Origin: an uncultured Aquimarina sp.
Lineage (GTDB): Bacteria > Bacteroidota > Bacteroidia > Flavobacteriales > Flavobacteriaceae
Length of the DNA stretch: 64,000 bases
Assembly (NCBI GenBank): GCA_947498785.1
Contig: CANMLS010000009.1
Location: 62,001-126,000, forward strand
Direction of reading: 5' to 3'
Shown piece by piece: positions 9,820 to 19,259 of the stretch. A program made the translations under genes and the position numbers. The notes under the pieces were generated by a model that was not told where the DNA came from, made no database searches, and was given only the letters and a program-made list of their open reading frames with translations. Every line of letters starts with the position of its first letter. The first letter of the stretch is position 1.

Positions 9820-12800
9820 ATGATATATAAATGTTTACTGTTTTTTGTTAGTATATTCTTTCTTGTTAATTGTACAGGAAAAGAAGAGGCAATAGTAAAT
9901 ACTACTAATAAAGTATTTGAAAATCTGGAAGTTTCTACAACAGGAATTACATTCAATAATGTACTTACAGAAAATGATTCTTTAAATTATTTTACTTACT
10001 CTTATTTATATATGGGTGGAGGTGTAGCAACTGGAGATATTAATAATGACGGCCTAATAGATATTTATTTTACTGGAAATCAAGTATCGAATAAACTATA
10101 TCTAAATAAAGGTAACCTTAAATTTGAAGATGTTACTGAAAAAGCTGGAGTCTCTGGAGATAAGAGATGGTATACTGGGGTTACAATGGTCGATATTAAT
10201 GGAGATGGTCTTTTAGATATTTACTGTTCTGTAGGAGGAAAGTTTGGAACAAAAAATAATCAACTTTTTTTAAACAATGGCCCTTCGAAAAGCTCAGGAC
10301 AAGTAACATTTTCTGAAAAAGCATCAGAATATGGTATAGACGATATAGGAAATAGTGTTCAAGGTACATTTTTTGACTACGATAATGACGGGGACTTAGA
10401 TCTATACACAGCTAATTATCCTCCTACAAGTTTCAATGCTCCAAATTATTACTATAAATTTAAAATGAAAAATGTAAAAGATCATGAAAGTGATCATTTA
10501 TATAGAAATGATGGAAATGTATTTACAGACGTTACCGAGGATTCAGGAATTAAAAACTTTGGTCTTACTTTGAGTGCAACTATAGGAGATCTAAATAATG
10601 ATGGATGGTCTGATATTTATGTATCTAATGATTTTAGTACTCCTGATTTTCTATATTTAAATAATCAAGACGGTACTTTTAAGGAAGTAGTAAAAAAAGC
10701 CACTGCACATACTGCGTTTTTTGGTATGGGAGTAGATATATCAGATTATAACAATGATGGTAACTTGGATATTTTTCAGGTAGATATGGATGCCCAATCC
10801 AATCGTCGCAAAAAGTCGAATATGGCAAGTATGAATCCACAACTGTTTTGGAGTACTGTCAATTCAGGATTTCATTATCAGTATATGCATAATTGTCTAC
10901 AATCCAATACAGGTGTGCTTAAAGACGGAGTGCCACAGTTCTCTAATATTTCCAGAATAACAGGAACTTCTTCAACAGATTGGAGTTGGGGACCTCTTTT
11001 TGCAGATTTTGATAATGATGGGCGTAAAGATTTGTTTGTCTCCAATGGTACCAGAAGAGAAATAAATAACAACGATTATTTTAAAAGTTTAGATAAAATT
11101 AAGAATATAAAAGACAGCCTTTTACAAAGAAGTTTAAAAATCCCTTCAGAAAAGATCGATAATTTTATATTTCGCAATGTCGGGGATCATGATTTTAAAA
11201 AGGTTAATGAAGATTGGGGGATTCAATATGAAGGTTTCTCCAATGGAGTTGCTTACGCTGATCTGGATAATGATGGAGATTTGGAGATTATTACTAATAA
11301 TATAGATGATTACGCATCTGTTTTTGAGAATAAAAGTTCTGAAAAAAATAATTATATAACGATCCAATTTGAAAGTAGCTCTAATAATACATTTGGTTTA
11401 GGAAATCGAGCATACTTAAAAAATAATGGAGAAATTCAAATGCAGGAACTTACTTTAACTCGGGGGTTTCAATCCTCTGTTGCACCAGAGTTACATTTTG
11501 GGGTTAATCAATCAAAAACAATTGAAGAAATAGAAATCGTTTGGACTGACGGAAAATCGCAAGTATTGAAAAATATCAATGCAAATCAAAAACTAATTAT
11601 AAAACATAGTGAAGCTTCAAATGAGCAAAAAGAAGCTCATGAAATAACTACACTTTTTACTTCAAATTTTACTTCAAAAGAAAACGAATTTTTTCCAGAG
11701 CATATTCATAAAGAGAATAGTTATGATGATTTTTCCAAACAAATCTTACTTCCACATAAGATGTCGAAATTTGGTCCAGGAATGGCGGTTGGAGATCTAA
11801 ATAATGATGGGTTAGAAGATTATTTTGTGGGAGGGGCTCACAATTATTCTGGGAGTTTATTTTTTCAAAAAGGTGATGGATTCGAAAAACAAACAATTGA
11901 GGCTCTTGAAAAAGATAAAGCAAATGAGGATATAGGGGCTGTCATTTTTGATGTAGATCAGGATGGTGATAATGATTTATATGTGGTGAGCGGCGGATAC
12001 GAATTTTCATCAAGGTCAGAAATGTTACAGGATAGAGTATACCTTAATGATGGTAAAGGACATTTTGATAGGGCAGAGACAGGAGTTTTGCCTAAGATGA
12101 TTACTAGTGGTTCTAGAGTGTATCATGCAGATTTTGATAAAGATGGAAAACAGGATATACTTGTTTTAGGACGTCAGGTGCCAGAAAATTATCCTGCTCC
12201 GGCAAGTAGTTATTTATTAAAAAATATTAGTAAAAACGGTAATGCAAAATTTGAAAACGTAACTGACTCGCAAGCAAAAGAATTTATAGATCTTGGTATG
12301 GCTACAAGTGCTGTAATTACAGATTTTGATAATGATGATTGGTTGGATATTATAATAGTTGGAGAATGGATGCCAATTCGTGTTTTTAAAAATGTAAAAA
12401 CAGGGTTTAAAGAAGTATCAGAAGAATTGGGATTAACAAAAGATACCACAGGTTGGTGGTGGAGTATTGCCGCAGGAGATTTTGATAAGGATGGAGATAT
12501 GGACTACCTAGTTGGTAATAATGGGCTAAATTATAAATATCAGGCTACTGTAGAAGAAACTTTTGATATATATGTAAGTGATTTTGATAGAGATAATAAG
12601 AATGATATTGTACTTAGTTATTACAATGAAGGGGAACAATTTCCGTTAAGAGGTAGGCAATGTTCATCTGATCAAATCCCAGGAATTAAACATAAGTTTA
12701 AAGATTACAAAAGCTTTTCTGAAGCTACATTAGTAGATGTTTATACCAAAAAATCCTTAGAATCGTCTTTGCATTATCAGGTAAAGTCTTTTGCGAGTAT

Positions 12801-13161
12801 CTATTTAGAAAATCAAGGAGATACTTTTGTTATTCATAAGCTTCCGACAGAAGCTCAAATTTCATCAATTAATCAAATTTTAGTTGAAGACTTTGATCAA
12901 GATGGCAATCTGGATGCAGTTATAGGAGGAAACCTATATGCTTCAGAGGTAGAAACACCTCGAAATGATGCTAGTTATGGACTATTTATGAAAGGTAATG
13001 GACATGGTAAGTTCGAACCCATTTCGCCCTCTATAAGTGGTTTGATGCTAGAAGGAGATGTCAAAGACTTATCTTCATTAAAGGTGAAGGATTCTAAATT
13101 TATTATTGCTGCCAAAAACAATAATTATTTACAATTCGTCAAAATTGCTACTGATAATTAG
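9820..13161 (+). CDS. VCBS/FG-GAP repeat protein with ASPIC/UnbV domain (CRTAC1-like), lipoprotein
   Basis: Lipobox LVNC; about 14 DxDxDG-type repeats; ASPIC/UnbV-like segment (GLGNRAYLKNNGEIQMQEL...ELHFGVN). Confidence 0.9.
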   Translation: MIYKCLLFFVSIFFLVNCTGKEEAIVNTTNKVFENLEVSTTGITFNNVLTENDSLNYFTYSYLYMGGGVATGDINNDGLIDIYFTGNQVSNKLYLNKGNLKFEDVTEKAGVSGDKRWYTGVTMVDINGDGLLDIYCSVGGKFGTKNNQLFLNNGPSKSSGQVTFSEKASEYGIDDIGNSVQGTFFDYDNDGDLDLYTANYPPTSFNAPNYYYKFKMKNVKDHESDHLYRNDGNVFTDVTEDSGIKNFGLTLSATIGDLNNDGWSDIYVSNDFSTPDFLYLNNQDGTFKEVVKKATAHTAFFGMGVDISDYNNDGNLDIFQVDMDAQSNRRKKSNMASMNPQLFWSTVNSGFHYQYMHNCLQSNTGVLKDGVPQFSNISRITGTSSTDWSWGPLFADFDNDGRKDLFVSNGTRREINNNDYFKSLDKIKNIKDSLLQRSLKIPSEKIDNFIFRNVGDHDFKKVNEDWGIQYEGFSNGVAYADLDNDGDLEIITNNIDDYASVFENKSSEKNNYITIQFESSSNNTFGLGNRAYLKNNGEIQMQELTLTRGFQSSVAPELHFGVNQSKTIEEIEIVWTDGKSQVLKNINANQKLIIKHSEASNEQKEAHEITTLFTSNFTSKENEFFPEHIHKENSYDDFSKQILLPHKMSKFGPGMAVGDLNNDGLEDYFVGGAHNYSGSLFFQKGDGFEKQTIEALEKDKANEDIGAVIFDVDQDGDNDLYVVSGGYEFSSRSEMLQDRVYLNDGKGHFDRAETGVLPKMITSGSRVYHADFDKDGKQDILVLGRQVPENYPAPASSYLLKNISKNGNAKFENVTDSQAKEFIDLGMATSAVITDFDNDDWLDIIIVGEWMPIRVFKNVKTGFKEVSEELGLTKDTTGWWWSIAAGDFDKDGDMDYLVGNNGLNYKYQATVEETFDIYVSDFDRDNKNDIVLSYYNEGEQFPLRGRQCSSDQIPGIKHKFKDYKSFSEATLVDVYTKKSLESSLHYQVKSFASIYLENQGDTFVIHKLPTEAQISSINQILVEDFDQDGNLDAVIGGNLYASEVETPRNDASYGLFMKGNGHGKFEPISPSISGLMLEGDVKDLSSLKVKDSKFIIAAKNNNYLQFVKIATDN

Positions 13162-13389
13162 AAATACTATGCTTTAAGATGCGTATTTGATCAATTGTAC
13201 ATTAATAACTCATCTAGACTTCTCGATATAAGGTTTCTATGTATGCTTAGAAATTGGAATTTTTTTATTTCCGTATTTGGTAAAAGTTTAAATCACATCA
13301 TTTACTAATTTTTACCATAAAACATTTTATAGCAAACAAAGAAAGACGGATGTCATTGATAATAATTAGAATATATTTTTCTATTATTT

Positions 13390-13929
13390 CTAAAGAACTT
13401 TTTGTAAATCAAAATTGAGAAAAACTAAAATATTGTTAGCAATCTTTTTATTCATAATACTGGGAATTTTGATGTCAAAATCTTCTGATTTAGTTTTAAA
13501 AGAAGAAGATATTGAGATTACATTTTTTTCTTTATTTAATGTAGCTTTTACAGTTAGATCTTTTGTTTTTCCATGAAGAGTCAATATACCTTTAATATAG
13601 TATTCACTTTTCAAGTTATTTTTATCAAAATCAATTAATTTACCTTTAAATGTAGCTTTTGGATAGTCATCAGATTCAACATAATTTTCATTAAAATGTT
13701 CTTCCATTAGTTTATTTTTAAACCTGAATCTTTTCATTAGCACTAATGCAGCAAACTCACCATTATCTGTATTCAAAATAGCAGTGGCGACACTATTTTT
13801 CGCCTTAATCTCTTCAAAAAGAGGTACTGATGCTTCAAATTTGATGATTCCTTTTTTAGTAAAATATTTTTCTTGACTGACAACAAATGAAGTAGTCAAT
13901 AATAGAATAAATACAATTATATTTTTCAT
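13390..13929 (-). CDS. YceI family protein
   Basis: Signal peptide; YceI-like features (DDYPKATFKGKL, KGILTLHGKTKDLTVKATL). Confidence 0.85.
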   Translation of the reverse strand: MKNIIVFILLLTTSFVVSQEKYFTKKGIIKFEASVPLFEEIKAKNSVATAILNTDNGEFAALVLMKRFRFKNKLMEEHFNENYVESDDYPKATFKGKLIDFDKNNLKSEYYIKGILTLHGKTKDLTVKATLNKEKNVISISSSFKTKSEDFDIKIPSIMNKKIANNILVFLNFDLQKVL

Positions 13930-13952
13930 TATCAGGGGTATACTTTGCTAAA

Positions 13953-14315
13953 TTATTGTTCTAGTAATCCATCATTTCTCCATTGAATAATGATATCTAT
14001 ACTAGGTTGCGGCAATCTTGGTCCTCCAGAAGGCATTAAAAAATTAATGTCTGTAGAGGATACCCTATCAACTAAATTTCTGTTATCCACAGCATCTTTT
14101 ACCTGTTCGAAAGTGAGTAAAGGCATCGGAGCAAAATTTGTTGGGGGATCATTATGACAAAGAATACAGTTATTATCTATTATATTTTTAACATTATCAT
14201 ATGTGACTAAGTTTACAGGAGTAACATTGATTAAATCACTTTCACTATCGTTTTCACAACTAACCGTGATCCATATTAAACCAATAATTATAAACTTTGG
14301 GATTGATATTCTCAT
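13953..14315 (-). CDS. Small c-type cytochrome/haem-binding lipoprotein
   Basis: Lipobox SC; CILCH haem motif; C-terminus MPSGGPRLPQPSIDIIIQWRNDGL. Confidence 0.75.
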   Translation of the reverse strand: MRISIPKFIIIGLIWITVSCENDSESDLINVTPVNLVTYDNVKNIIDNNCILCHNDPPTNFAPMPLLTFEQVKDAVDNRNLVDRVSSTDINFLMPSGGPRLPQPSIDIIIQWRNDGLLEQ

Positions 14316-14599
14316 ACTTTTATGGAGTAGTTTTTACAGATTTAGAAATTATATTAAAAATAACAGATATCCAAAATAAAATCGAAATTAAGAGACTATT
14401 ATATTTTTAAGATAGATTAGTTATAAAAATATTACAATAAAAAAAATATTGATAAGCATATAAGTTATTGCTTTAGATAGTTTCTAGATACAAATATATA
14501 TAATCACCTGTCAAAGATATCCAACACAAAAAGGAAAGTTTTACAGTAAATGTTACCTATATAGTGATAGAATTTTCAAAAAATCAAAATATTTTTTCA

Positions 14600-14815
14600 A
14601 AAAAAATTAAATAAGACTATTATTGTAGAAGGAGAACTTACAGAAATTGAAGAGAATGCTATAATACAGAATGAAATAATATATAGCACATTTGATATCA
14701 ATGTAGATCAATCAAAGTATACTCTTGGGACGTTTTAAAGATTAAAGGTAGATGTATAGAGTATGATGATCTCTTGGAAATCATAAAATTAGATCAGACT
14801 TCAATATTAGAATAG
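14600..14815 (+). pseudogene. Frameshifted C-terminal remnant of an OB-fold (tRNA_anti-like) protein
   Basis: Frame with codons at 14640: NKTIIVEGELTEIEENAIIQNEIIYSTFDINVDQSKYTLG then TAA at 14736; frame from 14729 continues DVLKIKGRCIEYDDLLEIIKLDQTSILE* to 14815. Confidence 0.65.
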
Positions 14816-14848
14816 TTTTTTGTTTTACTAATTTATAAAACCTTTCTT

Positions 14849-15703
14849 ATGAAAAAAGTTTTAATACTTTTATTGGTAGTACCTTATGTATTATTTGCTC
14901 AAGATGATTTACTTAAAGAATTAGAATCAGATGTGCAAGAAGATAATTATGCTGAAGCTGCTTTTAAAGGGTTAAAAATTGTGAATTTTGAATCAACCAA
15001 GTTGGTAAATAAAAAAAATCTTTTTTTTATTGTAGCCCACAGGTTTGGAAGTGTAGAGAATGGGATAGATGACTTTTTTGGATTGGATCAAGCAGTTACG
15101 CAACTTAAGTTTATTTATGGAATTACTGATGCAATCAATATTGGTATTGCAAGAAGTTCTTTTCAGAAAACTTATGGAGGACATGTTAAATACAGATTGA
15201 TAAGACAGAAGAAAAACGGGTTTCCAGTTACCATTGTTGGATATAACCTAGTTACTATAAATACAGCTTTGGAGAAGGATTTATTACCCAATTTGGAGTT
15301 TAGTAATAGAGTTTCTTATACATCCCAGATTTTAATCTCTAAGAAAATAACTAAAAATTTGTCATTAGAATTGGTACCATCTTATCTGCACGAAAACTAT
15401 GTTAGATTTGATGATCAAGATAATTCCCAATTTCTTATGGGTATGGGAGGCAGATATAAACTAACCAAGCGTTTTAGTCTAAATATAGATTATGGAGTAC
15501 ATTTAAATAGGAGTACTACATCTACATTTAAAAATCCACTATCTATAGGGTTTGATATAGAAACAGGAGGCCATGTATTTCAACTCCATTTTACCAATGC
15601 ACAGCCTATGTTTGAAAATGGTTTCTTAGGTCAGGCTTCGGGAGATTGGGGTGATGGAGATTTCTTCTTTGGATTTAACCTAAGTAGAGTTTTTGATTTA
15701 TAA
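14849..15703 (+). CDS. DUF5777-like beta-barrel outer membrane protein
   Basis: Signal peptide; pattern LFFIVAHRFGSVENGIDDFFGLDQAVTQLKFIYGITD; amphipathic strands. Confidence 0.8.
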   Translation: MKKVLILLLVVPYVLFAQDDLLKELESDVQEDNYAEAAFKGLKIVNFESTKLVNKKNLFFIVAHRFGSVENGIDDFFGLDQAVTQLKFIYGITDAINIGIARSSFQKTYGGHVKYRLIRQKKNGFPVTIVGYNLVTINTALEKDLLPNLEFSNRVSYTSQILISKKITKNLSLELVPSYLHENYVRFDDQDNSQFLMGMGGRYKLTKRFSLNIDYGVHLNRSTTSTFKNPLSIGFDIETGGHVFQLHFTNAQPMFENGFLGQASGDWGDGDFFFGFNLSRVFDL

Positions 15704-15708
15704 AAAAA

Positions 15709-16092
15709 CTAATTCTCTCTAAGTCCATCTGCATCCCAATCTAAAATAATATCAATTGTTGCTTGTGGTAATCGCCCACTAGGAGGCATCACATTGGCGC
15801 CAGAAGATTGAACAAACTTTAGAAGATCTCTGTTTATACCATCAATGGTTTCGTCATAATTACGCATCGGAAATGTAGCTCCTTCTGCCAATGGAATAGT
15901 ATGACAACGTAAACATTGTTCATCTATGATTGTCTTTACATCGGCATCATATGTCGTTATTTTGTTTGGGTTAGGATTTGTTTCTGGTTCTGGACCGCCA
16001 TCAGGCATGGGTTCAGTATCATCACTACTACTGCAATTAAAACAAAAGATAACGGTTAATAGTAGAAGAAACTTTTTGGTGTTATTTTTCAT
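15709..16092 (-). CDS. Small c-type cytochrome/haem-binding lipoprotein, paralog of 13953-14315
   Basis: Lipobox NCSS; CLRCH haem motif; C-terminus MPPSGRLPQATIDIILDWDADGLREN. Confidence 0.75.
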   Translation of the reverse strand: MKNNTKKFLLLLTVIFCFNCSSSDDTEPMPDGGPEPETNPNPNKITTYDADVKTIIDEQCLRCHTIPLAEGATFPMRNYDETIDGINRDLLKFVQSSGANVMPPSGRLPQATIDIILDWDADGLREN

Positions 16093-16165
16093 AACGTGGG
16101 GTTTTATTAGGAAATATACAAAGTTTTTAATAATTAATAGATATAACGTAATGATCTCCGTTTAA

Positions 16166-16708
16166 TTATAAAGTGATTTTTACATTATATTCTTTAAGTA
16201 TCTCCAAGTGAGATTCTAGTTCAAACTCTGAAGCTTTAAAACGATTACGTCTGATATGCGCATCTTCTTTGCGAATAATACTTCTTACAAAACGACGAAT
16301 AGCGGTCTTGTTCTCTAAAATTAATCCAGGAATAGGAATGCTTTTTCCATTGTCATTTTTGGCAACCATCGTAAAATAACTAGAATTACAATGTTTCATT
16401 TTTCCTGTTTGGATGTTTTCTGATTCTACACGAACACCCACAACCATTGAAGTATTTCCTACATGATTTACAGATGCTTTTAAGGTAACAAGTTCACCAA
16501 CCTCGATAGGTTTTAAGAAATCTACTTTGTCCACACTTGCTGTGACACAATAGGTTTCAGAATGTTTAGAAGCACAAGCAAAAGCGATTTGATCCATTAA
16601 CGATAAAATATATCCTCCATGTATTTTTCCGCTAAAATTAGAATGAGAGGGAAGCATTAATTCTGAAATCACTACTCTGGATTCTAAATTAGTTTTATAT
16701 TTTTTCAT
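16166..16708 (-). CDS. Acyl-CoA thioesterase (hotdog fold)
   Basis: HSNFSGKIHGGYILSLMDQIAFACASKHSETYCVTASVDKVDFLKPIEVG. Confidence 0.88.
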   Translation of the reverse strand: MKKYKTNLESRVVISELMLPSHSNFSGKIHGGYILSLMDQIAFACASKHSETYCVTASVDKVDFLKPIEVGELVTLKASVNHVGNTSMVVGVRVESENIQTGKMKHCNSSYFTMVAKNDNGKSIPIPGLILENKTAIRRFVRSIIRKEDAHIRRNRFKASEFELESHLEILKEYNVKITL

Positions 16709-16719
16709 TTATATTATTA

Positions 16720-17082
16720 TTACCTGTTTCTAAAATGAGGAGATTCTTCTTCCTCTACTTCTATTACAAAATACTTTGTATCCCCAAGCCAGGATACTTT
16801 AGCAAAGCGCTCTTTATACTTTAATTTTACATACCTACCTTGAAATTCTTCAAGTTTTTTAATTACATTTTTGTCTTCAACAGAAAAGCTAAATATTTGA
16901 GCACCAGATATTCCTTGACTAATTTCTCCTTCCCAGGTTTTAAAAACTATTCCTTTATTACTAAATTTTATAAGTTCTCCACTTCGGGTTCCTTCACTAT
17001 ATGAAGCAAAATATATGAAAGCGTACCACCCTGCAAAAAGAATCATAATTATAACAATAATTATTGCAAGTACTTTTTTCAT
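16720..17082 (-). CDS. Conserved single-TM hypothetical protein
   Basis: N-terminal TM and compact conserved-looking C-terminal region; 4-nt ATGA-type overlap with the next gene (17079). Confidence 0.65.
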   Translation of the reverse strand: MKKVLAIIIVIIMILFAGWYAFIYFASYSEGTRSGELIKFSNKGIVFKTWEGEISQGISGAQIFSFSVEDKNVIKKLEEFQGRYVKLKYKERFAKVSWLGDTKYFVIEVEEEESPHFRNR

Positions 17083-17393
17083 TTTTTAAGTTTTTGATTG
17101 ATTAAAATAATAAGACCAATTCCGAAAATCATTAATCCAATACATAAAAATATATCCACAGCATAATACAACATATCGACAGAAGAACTATAATCTCCCA
17201 AATATGAATATATGTCAATGGCAAAAAAAACAGAGCACATTACATTTATGATACTTCCTATAGTCATTAATATTGAATCTATAGAACCAGATCTTATGAG
17301 GTAATAAATAGATATAATGAAGATGAGTACTTGTGGAAAAATAATAACTAACCCTCTAATTAATGTTGATATTTCAGAAAATTCTTGATTCAT
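17079..17393 (-). CDS. Small multi-TM membrane protein (family copy A)
   Basis: Hydrophobic; shares PQVLIFIISIYYLIRSGSIDSILMTIGSII pattern with 18572-18898. Confidence 0.65.
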   Translation of the reverse strand: MNQEFSEISTLIRGLVIIFPQVLIFIISIYYLIRSGSIDSILMTIGSIINVMCSVFFAIDIYSYLGDYSSSVDMLYYAVDIFLCIGLMIFGIGLIILINQKLKK

Positions 17394-17395
17394 TA

Positions 17396-18556
17396 CTACA
17401 ATGCGTTATAAATTTTAGTTACAAATTCATCAATTTGACTTGGTTCTAACCATCTTGTTACTATTACCAAATTTTGTTTTTGATCAATAACGATAAAATT
17501 ACCTCCAAAGCCTGCGGCATAATACAAATGTTCTGGTAACCCTTTCCAATGTCTGGGCCCTTTTTGATTTAACCACCACATAAAACCATAATTAGGATTC
17601 GCTTTTGATGGTTGAATCGCTTCATCTATCCATTGTTTTGATACTAATTCATTACCGTTCCATTGACCATTATTTAAAAATAAAAGACCAAACCTAGCAT
17701 GATCCAACGTATTTATAAATAATCCTCCGCCAGAATGACCTCCACCACTTACGGATTGCATTTTTTGCCCATCAATAGTAACCCATGAATTTTCATATCC
17801 GTACCACCTCCATGTTGTGGAGGCACCAATGGGATTCATAATGTTTTCTTTTAATACTTGTGGCAAAGGAGTTCTCCAAACATTTAGTAAAGAATAAGCC
17901 AGTAAATTAACTCGTATATCATTATATTCAAAAACTGTCCCTGGATCATTAAATTCTCGATATTTCCAATCATCTATACCACCATCTCTTGGAGGGCGAT
18001 CAGCCCAATCATATCCACCCCATAATTGTCCAGACCAATCAGAAGACTGAGTGAGTAAATGCCTCCAAGTAATTTTTTTGTTGTGTTTGCCATCAAAAGT
18101 ATTGTCCCAGATATGCTTATATGTAAAATCATCTATAGAAGGAATTAACTTATGATCTACCGCTAAACCAGCGATAGTAGATAAATAGCTTTTGGTGACG
18201 CTAAATGTCATATCTACTCTATCGATATCACCCCATTTGGATATAATATATCCATCTTTAATAATCAATCCAGTCGGACCGCCTCTTTTTTTTGTTGGAC
18301 CTAAAATTTTGTGATAAGGCTCTCGTTTGAAGCCTTTTACAATTGCTTCACGAAGATCTCTTGAACCAGAATATTCATTATCTTTTGCAAACTGCACAGC
18401 TTCCCGAAGTTTTTGATCACTAATATTAAAATCAGAAGGGCTTTTTTCCTGCCAATTCCCTCGTTCGGGGAAATACATTTGTTGTGCAATTGTACTCCGA
18501 AAACTACTTCCAAAAAGAAAGATTAAGAAAAAGATTTTTATAGATATAGTCCTCAT
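17396..18556 (-). CDS. Serine hydrolase, class C beta-lactamase/esterase-like
   Basis: SxxK motif (SVTKSYLS), YxN (EYNDIRVNLLAYSL), HSGGGLFINTLDHARFG. Confidence 0.9.
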   Translation of the reverse strand: MRTISIKIFFLIFLFGSSFRSTIAQQMYFPERGNWQEKSPSDFNISDQKLREAVQFAKDNEYSGSRDLREAIVKGFKREPYHKILGPTKKRGGPTGLIIKDGYIISKWGDIDRVDMTFSVTKSYLSTIAGLAVDHKLIPSIDDFTYKHIWDNTFDGKHNKKITWRHLLTQSSDWSGQLWGGYDWADRPPRDGGIDDWKYREFNDPGTVFEYNDIRVNLLAYSLLNVWRTPLPQVLKENIMNPIGASTTWRWYGYENSWVTIDGQKMQSVSGGGHSGGGLFINTLDHARFGLLFLNNGQWNGNELVSKQWIDEAIQPSKANPNYGFMWWLNQKGPRHWKGLPEHLYYAAGFGGNFIVIDQKQNLVIVTRWLEPSQIDEFVTKIYNAL

Positions 18557-18571
18557 AGTATTTGTGCTGAG

Positions 18572-18898
18572 TTATTGTTTTGCCTTAATAAGTTTTTTCA
18601 TCATTAAGAATAGGCCTATCAAAAATAATATTGACCCTATAAAAGAAATAGCATTTACTCCAAAATTAATAATGGCATATAACTCAAATCCCCATGATTC
18701 GACCAATGTATACAAAAATTGATGTAGAATTGCTACGATTAGTATAAGGATATTACCTACAAGTATCAAAATTCCCTCTTTTGTGGATCCTATCTTACTA
18801 TTGTAATATATAGCAAGAATGATAAAGAGTATAATTGGTAAAATATAAAATAAAGCCCCTGAGACTCTTAGTAAAATTTCAGAAAAATCAAATCCCAT
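18572..18898 (-). CDS. Small multi-TM membrane protein (family copy B)
   Basis: Hydrophobic; LPIILFIILAIYYNSKIGSTKEGILILVGNILILI. Confidence 0.65.
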   Translation of the reverse strand: MGFDFSEILLRVSGALFYILPIILFIILAIYYNSKIGSTKEGILILVGNILILIVAILHQFLYTLVESWGFELYAIINFGVNAISFIGSILFLIGLFLMMKKLIKAKQ

Positions 18899-18913
18899 AA
18901 TAATTTTAGTTTG

Positions 18914-19247
18914 TTAATAATAATTTATTTTAACTGTTTTTCTAATTAGTAAGAAAAATCCAATAACAAAAGGACAAATCCAAGAAAAGAAAAGCTTTGT
19001 GTAGTATAATTGAAAATCAAATGTTTATCTGCTTCAGGTCTACTAAAATATGTAAAACCTAACACATCTACAATACAATACCATACAATAGTGATATTAT
19101 ACTTCCTGCTGTTAATAAAATACTATTAGCTTTTTTTCTTACCTTAAATAGATAATGTATACATAATATTATTATAAGTATTTTTGGGAGAGAGGTCAAA
19201 AGACCAAAGAGAATGTATTTGATAATTTCTAGAACACTTAATTCCAT
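18914..19247 (-). pseudogene. Frameshifted third copy of the small multi-TM family (copy C)
   Basis: ATG at 19247: MELSVLEIIKYILFGLLTSLPKILIIILCIHYLFKVRKKANSILLTAGSIISLLYGIVL* (stop 19068-19070); other frames continue IVDVLGFTYFSRPEADKHLIFNYTTQSFSFLG and ICPFVIGFFLLIRKTVK to stop at 18914. Confidence 0.6.
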
Positions 19248-19259
19248 CCATATGGTTTT

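Noticed and set aside
4385-9827. 12-mer CCGTATGATATA occurs at 4385-4396 (before susC) and 9816-9827 (at the VCBS gene start), a possible shared sigma-factor element
   Set aside because: Chance 12-mer repeats are expected in a 64-kb AT-rich window, the second copy contains the start codon, and no matching upstream box was found
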